DNA from: Vicinamibacterales bacterium
GTDB lineage: Bacteria > Acidobacteriota > Vicinamibacteria > Vicinamibacterales > SCN-69-37
Direction of reading: 5' to 3'
Length of the DNA stretch: 51,936 bases
Assembly: GCA_030827135.1 (NCBI GenBank)
Contig: JAURFE010000001.1
Coordinates: forward strand, 1,279,926-1,331,861
Shown here piece after piece: positions 45,809 to 51,936 of this stretch; positions within the stretch are counted from its first letter, which is position 1, and each line of letters begins with the position of its first letter. The translations under genes and the position numbers were made by a program. The notes beneath the pieces are model-generated. The model did no database searches, had not been told where the DNA came from, and saw only the letters and a program-made list of their open reading frames with translations.

Positions 45809-47800
45809 TCAGGGGGTCAGGACCCGGTCGAGCCACCGCAAGGCGGCGTCCATATCCGGGTCCCGACCGGCCAGCAGGTCGGCGGGGGTCAGGGCCACCG
45901 TTTCCTCGGGAATCACGCCGCTTCCCTCGAGACGCTGTCCTGTGCCGGTCACGAAATTGCCCACCACATACATGAGCAAATCGCCGTTGGGCAGGCGTCT
46001 GGTGGACGCCGGCAGGGCCTGACCGGCGGAGGTCCGGCCAAAGACGCGCACACGCCCCAGGCTCTGCAACCCGCCCGCGAAACACTCGGAGGCCGACGCG
46101 GTAAGTTCGTCGACGAGGACCGCGACGGGTCCTGAAAACGGAGTCACCCGCCGGCCATCCGGCATCACGATCCGGGGATTGGCTTCGAATTTGAGGTCGG
46201 AGTCTCGCGTCTTCATCCGGCCCAGCAGCTGCCGGTCATTCATCAGATGCCCCGCCACACCACTGATCATGGCGGCCATGCCTCCGGGATTGCCCCGCAG
46301 ATCAATCACGAGGCCGCGCGACGCCCGGTGCCGATCGATCGCCGCTTCGATGGCCGGGCCGGCAGATGCCATCCAGATGTTGAACCCGACAACGCCCACG
46401 GCCTGGCCGGAAGCCGTGCGCGCCGCACGATCGGCGACGTGCACGTAGGACACCGGCAGGTCGCCAAACACGACGCGCTCCCCCTCCGGCACCACACGAC
46501 GAACGAGCACCACCTTCTCGCGATCCCCCTCGCGCACGCGCAACCGCGCGTCGGTCACGCCGTGCAGCGCACGCTGCACACGGCGCCACGTATCCCACGC
46601 CGTCACACGCGGGTCCACACCTGTCTGCGGCCGAATCCAGTCGGACGGCACCTCTCCATCGATGTCGAGGACCACTTGTCCGGGTCTGAGCCCGGCCCGC
46701 GCGGCATCAGACGCCTCGCGGACCTTCCAGATCACGACATCACCGTTGATCAGGCGCACATCGATGGGCACGACGGCGGGCCCGGACGGCGCAGGGTTCT
46801 CCGCGGTCGACACCGGCGACAGCAGCGCGAAGTGCGACTGTTTCAGCGTCGAGAGCATGTCGCGGAGCACCGCCCGCGCCGTCTCGGCATCCGGCGCCGC
46901 CTGGACTTTCGGACGCAGGGACGCACGCACCGCATCCCAGTCCAACCCACCAAAGGTGGGGTCGTAGTACGAATCCCGAATCGTGGCCCACGCCTCGTCG
47001 AACGACGCGACCGCCGCGTCCTTCCAGGTGTCCGTCTTCATGATCGCGCGAATCACCGCAGGCGGCTCCAGCGCTTCCGGCTTGACCGCGTTCAGTTCGA
47101 TGGCGTCGACGATGAAGTGCTGGTCGAGTCCCATGGACGACTGAATCATGCGACTCGGCTGCCGAATGGCACCGTACGTCCTGTAATCGCGCAGCACAAT
47201 CTTCGTGGGCAGTTTCCCCATCGGCGTGGCGCTGATGCCTTCACTGCCCAGGAGCAGGCCCGACTCGACATCAAAATATTCGTCGCGGGTCTGACCGGTC
47301 ACGTAGGTCACCGTGGCCTTGAACGCAGGGCGCCCGTCAAATTCGGTCCGGCTCGTCGTCACAACGGACGCAATCAGGTCAGGAGGATGCAGCACCGCGT
47401 CAAAGTGCGCGTCGTTTTTCATCTCCACGAGCGGTTCCCCGGTGACCAGTGACGGCCCGACCAGAGGATCGAGGATCCACCCGACATCTCCATTAAATCC
47501 CTGTTCGACCTGGCCGATGCCGCCGACGTCCATCCGCACGACGGTGCGCGTCGGCCGAGCCGACAACATCTCGAACGTGCCGCGAAGATTCTGGGCGGGC
47601 AACTCGGTGGTGCCGGTCGCCCGCACCGACGCAATGGCGCGCCAGGCATCAGCGCCGCCAATCGCGGTGACATGCCGCGCGACCAGATCCGCGCCTGACG
47701 GCAGCGGATCCTGCCCATGCGTGGTCGCCATCGTCACGCAGGCCAGGGTCGCAGCGATAGCCGCCTGGCGCGCCCAACCACGCCCGGTTCGTGTCAACAT
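45809..47800 (-). CDS. S41-family (C-terminal-processing) peptidase with N-terminal LolA-like domain
   Basis: This 663-residue exported protein has a signal peptide ending near TTHGQD. Residues about 25-240 resemble a LolA/MucB-like outer-membrane-lipoprotein binding domain (GADLVARHVTAIGGADAW, RTEFDGRPAFKATVTYV, DVESGLLLGSEG). A tricorn/S41 part follows: SFDEAWATIRDSYYDPTFGG, a PDZ-like segment (WKVREASDAARAGLRPGQ) and the S41 core with LVIDLRGNPGGMAAMISG and VLVDELTASASECFAGGLQ, in which the Ser of TASASE is the nucleophile. ATG 47800 has GGAG five bases upstream; ATG 47818 is less likely. It probably degrades or processes periplasmic proteins. Confidence 0.87.
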   Translation of the reverse strand: MLTRTGRGWARQAAIAATLACVTMATTHGQDPLPSGADLVARHVTAIGGADAWRAIASVRATGTTELPAQNLRGTFEMLSARPTRTVVRMDVGGIGQVEQGFNGDVGWILDPLVGPSLVTGEPLVEMKNDAHFDAVLHPPDLIASVVTTSRTEFDGRPAFKATVTYVTGQTRDEYFDVESGLLLGSEGISATPMGKLPTKIVLRDYRTYGAIRQPSRMIQSSMGLDQHFIVDAIELNAVKPEALEPPAVIRAIMKTDTWKDAAVASFDEAWATIRDSYYDPTFGGLDWDAVRASLRPKVQAAPDAETARAVLRDMLSTLKQSHFALLSPVSTAENPAPSGPAVVPIDVRLINGDVVIWKVREASDAARAGLRPGQVVLDIDGEVPSDWIRPQTGVDPRVTAWDTWRRVQRALHGVTDARLRVREGDREKVVLVRRVVPEGERVVFGDLPVSYVHVADRAARTASGQAVGVVGFNIWMASAGPAIEAAIDRHRASRGLVIDLRGNPGGMAAMISGVAGHLMNDRQLLGRMKTRDSDLKFEANPRIVMPDGRRVTPFSGPVAVLVDELTASASECFAGGLQSLGRVRVFGRTSAGQALPASTRRLPNGDLLMYVVGNFVTGTGQRLEGSGVIPEETVALTPADLLAGRDPDMDAALRWLDRVLTP

Positions 47801-47844
47801 GAGGTCTCCAATCGGCATGATAGCGGACCCGAGGAACCCCTCAG

Positions 47845-48066
47845 ATGTTAAAAGGAACCCGAACGGCAGTGGTGCACCGCATCCAACCCCTCTCGATCCA
47901 TGGACAGGTGTCGTTGGATGTGTTCTGGACTGACCCGGAGGATCCGGAGGGTGAAATCCGTCACGCCCGCGTCGGCAACGAGGCCGCGCCCCGCCACATG
48001 CAACCGGGCGACATCGTCACCCTGCACTACCTCATGGGGATGGTGACGGAGATTACCAAAACCTGA
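47845..48066 (+). CDS. Small protein of unknown function
   Basis: This 73-residue soluble protein starts at ATG 47845, divergent from the S41 gene by 44 bp. The sequence is a compact beta-rich fold, VVHRIQPLSIHGQVSLDVFW, EIRHARVGNEAAPRHMQPGD and IVTLHYLMGMVTEITK, with a PGDIV loop suggestive of an SH3- or OB-like barrel. No family is recognised. It converges with the hyuB-like gene, whose stop lies 12 bp away. Confidence 0.65.
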   Translation: MLKGTRTAVVHRIQPLSIHGQVSLDVFWTDPEDPEGEIRHARVGNEAAPRHMQPGDIVTLHYLMGMVTEITKT

Positions 48067-48074
48067 TCGTTCAG

Positions 48075-48089
48075 GGTTCATCGGTTCAT
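48075..48089. repeat. GGTTCAT heptamer pair at the hyuB 3' end
   Basis: Two GGTTCAT units (48075-48081 and 48083-48089) are separated by one base and overlap the TGA stop of the minus-strand gene. The same heptamer forms the 3' end of nagA 5 kb away. Confidence 0.75.
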
Positions 48090-49655
48090 GGGGCCGAAGC
48101 CGCCACCACCAGGCGTTTCAACGCGGAGGCGGTCACCGGCGCGCAGGGTGACCTGCACTTTGCCTGGCAGCGGCTGTTCCTGCCCGTCACGAATCAACGT
48201 GTTCCGGCCCTTGCCCCCGGGCTTCCCGCCCTGAGCGCCGTACGGGGCGCCCACACGGCGATCGGTGAGCAACGTCACCGACGTCTCCGTCAACATCTCG
48301 TATTCGCGCACAAGGCCGTCGCCGCCGGGCGCCGCACCCTCGCCGCCGCTGCCCCGGCGCAGACCATATCGACGCACGCGCACCGGCAGGTAGTGCTCAA
48401 TCGCTTCGACCGGCGTGTTGCGCGTGTTGCTCATGTGGGTGTGCACGCCGCTCAGGCCCGCCATGCCGTTCCGGCCGCCCATGCCGCCACCCATCGTCTC
48501 GTAGTACGCAAACTGACGGCCGGTGCGAGGGTCCTGCCCGCCCAGCGTCACGTTGTTCATCGTGCCCTGACTGGCCGCCGGCCAGAACGCCGGTTGCGCC
48601 TTGCCCAGCGCTCCGAATACCACGTCGGTGATGCGCTGTGACGTTTCCACGTTCCCGCCAGCGACTGCGGCGGGACGCCGCGCATTCACGATCGACCCTT
48701 CCGGCGCGATCACACGGACGGGACGCCCCACACCGGCGTTATACAGCACGTCGTCCTGCACAAGACACCGGAACGCATACAGACAGGCCGACCACGTGAT
48801 CGCATAGTTTGCATTGACGCTGCCCGTGACCTGCGGCGCCGATCCCGTGAAGTCGACGGTGGCCTGGTCCTTCTTGACGGTAATCGCCACACGGATGGCC
48901 ACCGGCCCGCTGCCAAACCCGTCATCATCCAGCGCATCTTCGAACGTATACACGCCGTCGGGCACGCCCGTGATGGCATGTCGCACGACACGCTCGGTGT
49001 AATCCTGCAGAGCGGCGGCATAGCGCATCGTTGTGGCGCGACCATAACGACCCACGACATCGCGCAGGCGTTGCTCCGCAACCCGATTCGCGGCGATCTG
49101 GGCGGCGATGTCGCCCTCCCGCTCGTCCGGCGTCCGCACATTTGCCAGCAACAACGCGAGCACGTCGTCGACCATCCGGCCCCGGCGGACGAGACGCACG
49201 GGCGGAATGATCAGCCCCTCCTGATAGATCTCACGCGCGACCGGCATTGAGCCCGGGCTCATACCGCCCACGTCCGAGTGGTGCGCCCGATTGGCCACAT
49301 AAAACGACGGCTTCTTGTCCTTCGGCAGGAACACCGGCGATACCAGCGTGATATCGGGCAGGTGGGTGCCGCCCTGAAACGGGTCATTGAGCATCACGAT
49401 GTCGCCGGCGTCCATCGCGACGGAATCGATGGCGGCGCGCACCGAGAGCGGCATTGCGCCCAGATGCACAGGCATGTGGTCGCCCTGGGCGATCGTGTCG
49501 CCGTTGGCGTCGTAGACGGCACAGGAATAATCGAGCCGTTCCTTGATGTTGGGTGAGAACCCGGTGCGGCACAGGGTGACGCCCATCTCTTCCGCAATGG
49601 ACAGGAAGAGGTTCTTGAAGACCTCGAACTCGATCGGATTGGATGCGCGCGCCAT
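48078..49655 (-). CDS. Hydantoinase B/oxoprolinase family protein (HyuB-like)
   Basis: This 525-residue protein matches the HyuB/acetone-carboxylase-beta-like fold: PIEFEVFKNLFLSIAEEMG, the RTGFSPNIKERLDYSCAVYD segment, GDIVMLNDPFQGGTHLPDIT, NRAHHSDVGGMSPGSMP and the C-terminal GGKPGGKGRNTLIRDG and GGGFGPMNR. The family acts with an ATP-dependent HyuA subunit on N-methylhydantoin, 5-oxoproline or acetophenone-type substrates. No HyuA gene is adjacent: upstream is the DUF5989 gene with 6 bp between. The start ATG 49655 gives the usual N-terminus. Substrate remains open. Confidence 0.87.
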   Translation of the reverse strand: MARASNPIEFEVFKNLFLSIAEEMGVTLCRTGFSPNIKERLDYSCAVYDANGDTIAQGDHMPVHLGAMPLSVRAAIDSVAMDAGDIVMLNDPFQGGTHLPDITLVSPVFLPKDKKPSFYVANRAHHSDVGGMSPGSMPVAREIYQEGLIIPPVRLVRRGRMVDDVLALLLANVRTPDEREGDIAAQIAANRVAEQRLRDVVGRYGRATTMRYAAALQDYTERVVRHAITGVPDGVYTFEDALDDDGFGSGPVAIRVAITVKKDQATVDFTGSAPQVTGSVNANYAITWSACLYAFRCLVQDDVLYNAGVGRPVRVIAPEGSIVNARRPAAVAGGNVETSQRITDVVFGALGKAQPAFWPAASQGTMNNVTLGGQDPRTGRQFAYYETMGGGMGGRNGMAGLSGVHTHMSNTRNTPVEAIEHYLPVRVRRYGLRRGSGGEGAAPGGDGLVREYEMLTETSVTLLTDRRVGAPYGAQGGKPGGKGRNTLIRDGQEQPLPGKVQVTLRAGDRLRVETPGGGGFGPMNR

Positions 49656-49661
49656 GGTGCC

Positions 49662-49847
49662 TCAGAACAACGTGTAGATGAACGGCGCTGCACCCGTGCC
49701 GGCCAGGAGAATCAACACACCGAGCAGAGCGAGCATGATGAGGATCGGCGTCAGCCACCACTTCTTCGTGTGTGCCAGGAAGTCCCACAGCTCCCGGACA
49801 AGACCGGTGGTTTTCTTTTCAGAGAGGCGGCGAAGGTCGTCAGTCAT
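49662..49847 (-). CDS. DUF5989-type small membrane protein
   Basis: This 61-residue protein has a basic amphipathic N-terminal half (SEKKTTGLVRELWDFLAHTKKWW) and one transmembrane helix (TPILIMLALLGVLILLAG). The FLxxxKKWWLxPI pattern fits DUF5989, a family usually found beside SxtJ and NodU-type carbamoyltransferases, as here. ATG 49847 is preceded by AAAGGA at good spacing. It may anchor the carbamoyltransferase to the membrane; that is inference. Confidence 0.8.
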   Translation of the reverse strand: MTDDLRRLSEKKTTGLVRELWDFLAHTKKWWLTPILIMLALLGVLILLAGTGAAPFIYTLF

Positions 49848-49862
49848 CACACGGTCCTTTGT

Positions 49863-50273
49863 CTAAAACTGCCGGAAAGCCCGTTCGGCATCCGTGCGGT
49901 CCGGCACCGGCACCCACAGGGACGCGGCTTTGCGCTTGCGCAGGCTCAGCGCATCGCGCCCGGCCAGGCGCAGCACGAGTCCAATCGGCGTCACGACCAG
50001 ATAGTAGATGACCGCAAGCACGATGGTCGAGGTCACAAACGCCAGCGGGAATGTGATCACCTGCAGGCCCAGAAACACCGTACGCGCCACCGTGTGACTC
50101 ACCGCGGAGGCGATCGCGAGGGCGACACCGGCACCGGTCACGACCAGCACCGGCGTGGTCCATCCACTGCCACGGTACAGCAGGGCCGTCACGAAAAGCA
50201 CAAACAAAGGCCACCAGATCCTGGCGAAGGACTTGAGTTGTGCGTCGGCCGGCGACCAGTTGATGGGCAACAT
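49863..50273 (-). CDS. SxtJ-family membrane protein
   Basis: This 136-residue protein has a soluble N-terminus (MLPINWSPADAQLKSFARIW) followed by four hydrophobic segments and a C-terminal tail (SLWVPVPDRTDAERAFRQF). The tail and the WxPxxxQLxxFA opening match SxtJ-like proteins that neighbour carbamoyltransferases. Function of the family is not established. It lies between the carbamoyltransferase (12 bp) and DUF5989 (15 bp) genes. Confidence 0.82.
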   Translation of the reverse strand: MLPINWSPADAQLKSFARIWWPLFVLFVTALLYRGSGWTTPVLVVTGAGVALAIASAVSHTVARTVFLGLQVITFPLAFVTSTIVLAVIYYLVVTPIGLVLRLAGRDALSLRKRKAASLWVPVPDRTDAERAFRQF

Positions 50274-50285
50274 GTGCGGGTTCCG

Positions 50286-51936
50286 TCAGTCGAGGTGGAA
50301 GCCGGCAAGCGCCTCAGCCGGGTCAATGAGTCGCGCTCTGGGCTGACGCGTCTTGAGGAGCACCGTGCGCTCCAGCACAAGCACGTCCATGTTCGTGGCC
50401 ATGAAACACCGGAAGGCATCCGCCGGCGACGCCACGATCGGTTCGCCGCGCACGTTGAAGCTGGTGTTGATCAGCACCGCACTGCCTGTTTTTGCATGGA
50501 AGGCCGACAGGAGTTGATGAAAGCGCCCGTGGCGTGCGGCATCCACGGTCTGCACACGCGCCGAATAGTCCACGTGCGTGACGGCGGGCACATCCGATCG
50601 GACGGCATTCAACTGGTCGAGCCCCTTCCGTGTCGTATCGGACGACGTGACCCGGCGGGATTCGACGACGGGCGCCACAAGCAGCATGTACGGGCTGTCC
50701 TGGTCGTCTGCGAGCGCAAAGTATTCCGACGCATGCTCCTTGAGCACCGCAGGCGCAAACGGCCGGAACGACTCCCGGAACTTGATCTTCACGTTCATGG
50801 TGGCCTGCAGGTTCGGGCTGCGGGCGTCCCCAAGGATGCTGCGGGCCCCGAGCGCGCGCGGACCAAACTCCATGCGCCCCTGCACCCAGCCAACCACCTG
50901 TTCCTGCGCGATCAGGTCGGCCACCGCCGCACACAACGACTCGTCGTCCGCATACGTCGTGTACACCGCTTCGTTGGCGTCGAGGAACGTCTGGACGTCC
51001 CGATCGGTGTACGACGGCCCGAGCCACGAGCCCTGCATGGCGTCCTCGGGCACGGGTGTACGTGGCGACTTCAACAGGTCGAACCACGTGTGCAGCGCCG
51101 CACCCAGGGCTCCACCAGCGTCACCGGCTGCAGGCTGAATCCAGATGCGCTCGAACGGCCCTTCACGGAGGATACGGCCATTGCCGACGCAGTTGAGCGC
51201 GACGCCGCCCGCGAGGCAGAGGTTCGTGGCACCGGTCATCGCCTTTACGTGCCGGGCGGCCTTCAACATCACGTCTTCCGTGATCACCTGGATGCTGGCG
51301 GCCAGATCCATCTCGCGCTGCGTGATCGGCGCTTCCGGCTTGCGCGCCGGACCACCAAACAGGGCGTCACACTTCGCCGAGGTCATCGTCAACCCGGTCG
51401 TGTAATTGAAAAACGACTGGTCCAGCCACATCGATCCATCGTCTTTCACATCCACCATCGTGCCGAGAATCTCAGTCACGAACCGGGGCACACCATAGGG
51501 CGCGAGGCCCATGAGTTTGTATTCGCCGGAGTTCACGCGGAAGCCGCAGAAGTACGTGAACGCGGAATACAACAGACCAAGCGAGTGCGGGAATCGCTGC
51601 TCACCCATCAGGGTGATGTGATTGCCGCGGCCGATTCCATAACTCGCTGTGGCCCACTCCCCGACGCCGTCGAGCGTCAGAATCGCCGCTTCATCGAAAG
51701 GCGACGGAAAAAACGCGCTGGCGGCGTGTGACTGGTGGTGCTGGCCATAGATGATCCGGCGATCAAATCCCTTCAGGTGTGTTTTCAGATCGCGCGACTG
51801 GACGAGCCTCTCGCGAATCTGCACCGGCATCGCCGTGCGGAAGGCCTGAAACCCGCGCGGTGCCACGGCGAGAAAGGTCTCAAGCAGACGGTCGAATTTC
51901 AGCAGCGGCTTCTCGTAGAACGCCACGTAGTCGAGT
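50286..51936 (-). CDS. O-carbamoyltransferase, NodU/CmcH family (5' partial)
   Basis: About 550 C-terminal codons of a carbamoyltransferase run off the window edge; the frame is open to 51936 and some 60 N-terminal residues should be missing. Visible marks are FYEKPLLKFDRLLETFLA, GQHHQSHAASAFFPSPF with the metal-binding histidines of the Kae1-like domain, LTLDGVGEWATAS, CLAGGVALNCVGNG, WIQPAAGDAGGALGAAL, and in the YrdC-like C-terminal domain GWVQGRMEFGPRALGARSIL and INTSFNVRGEPIV. The family transfers carbamoyl from carbamoyl phosphate through carbamoyladenylate to hydroxyls of glycans, Nod factors or antibiotics. The acceptor here is unknown; the cluster with SxtJ and DUF5989 is frequent near surface-glycan genes. 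Confidence 0.9.
   Translation of the reverse strand, partial: LDYVAFYEKPLLKFDRLLETFLAVAPRGFQAFRTAMPVQIRERLVQSRDLKTHLKGFDRRIIYGQHHQSHAASAFFPSPFDEAAILTLDGVGEWATASYGIGRGNHITLMGEQRFPHSLGLLYSAFTYFCGFRVNSGEYKLMGLAPYGVPRFVTEILGTMVDVKDDGSMWLDQSFFNYTTGLTMTSAKCDALFGGPARKPEAPITQREMDLAASIQVITEDVMLKAARHVKAMTGATNLCLAGGVALNCVGNGRILREGPFERIWIQPAAGDAGGALGAALHTWFDLLKSPRTPVPEDAMQGSWLGPSYTDRDVQTFLDANEAVYTTYADDESLCAAVADLIAQEQVVGWVQGRMEFGPRALGARSILGDARSPNLQATMNVKIKFRESFRPFAPAVLKEHASEYFALADDQDSPYMLLVAPVVESRRVTSSDTTRKGLDQLNAVRSDVPAVTHVDYSARVQTVDAARHGRFHQLLSAFHAKTGSAVLINTSFNVRGEPIVASPADAFRCFMATNMDVLVLERTVLLKTRQPRARLIDPAEALAGFHLD

Noticed and set aside
49800-49830. EKKTTGL in the DUF5989 protein as a relative of the EKKTSGGF insert
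   Set aside because: The nucleotide sequence does not match the element arm and the segment fits the normal family sequence.
49770-51731. Plus-strand open frame of 653 codons opposite the carbamoyltransferase cluster
   Set aside because: The minus-strand genes show clear catalytic motifs; the plus frame is Arg/His/Gly-rich with no recognisable fold.

Overview
This window is high-GC bacterial chromosome from a Gram-negative organism. Two Oar-like TonB-dependent receptors with a carboxypeptidase-regulatory domain, a VWFA-related protein of the type common in acidobacteria, an RND tripartite efflux set and many periplasmic or lipoprotein genes point to Acidobacteriota, most likely a Vicinamibacteria-type lineage. 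That placement is inference from gene content; there is no rRNA gene here to test it. I saw no tRNA, rRNA, CRISPR array, prophage, insertion sequence or origin.

Layout. 1-10681 (+): end of a BtuF-like binding protein, a GGGTT tandem repeat, two near-duplicate TonB-dependent receptors each followed by a strong terminator, and a VWFA-like secreted protein. 10616-17228 (-): an apparent operon reading cysteine desulfurase, membrane-anchored trypsin-like pseudoprotease, cation/proton antiporter, antiporter-OtsA fusion, OtsB; it links ion homeostasis to trehalose synthesis. 17285-24297: a lipoprotein (+), then a complete SUF iron-sulfur operon (-) read as rrf2, sufA, sufB, sufC, sufD, sufS, sufT, sufU. 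24490-28355 (-): a four-S1-domain RNA-binding protein, a MoeB-rhodanese sulfur carrier activator, a DUF2892 membrane protein and a universal stress protein, with two copies of a double-hairpin repeat. 28447-35066: RND efflux operon (-) diverging from an ECF sigma/anti-sigma pair (+). 35425-41510: rmuC, a SIMPL-domain protein, homoserine dehydrogenase, a CaiB-type CoA transferase, a DtxR/MntR-type regulator, a thioredoxin-fold remnant and queD. 41531-48066: queC, a DUF4097 lipoprotein, nagA, fabI, a zinc-ribbon basic protein, an S41 peptidase and a small gene. 48078-51936 (-): a HyuB-like protein and a DUF5989/SxtJ/carbamoyltransferase cluster cut by the window end.

The most unusual signal is a family of long, nearly perfect palindromes that sit inside coding sequence. 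One copy is an in-frame insert in homoserine dehydrogenase. A second forms the hom/CoA-transferase junction: its hairpin loop carries both the stop codon of the first gene and the start codon of the second, and one arm carries a Shine-Dalgarno sequence. A half-copy lies in nagA. The copies are read in different frames, so the DNA or RNA element, not a peptide, appears to be what is spreading. The second most notable item is the fusion of an integral-membrane cation/proton antiporter to trehalose-6-phosphate synthase. Several other short repeat families (GGGTT pentamers, CACCCAACCY decamers, GGTTCAT heptamers, double-hairpin elements) cluster at gene 3' ends.
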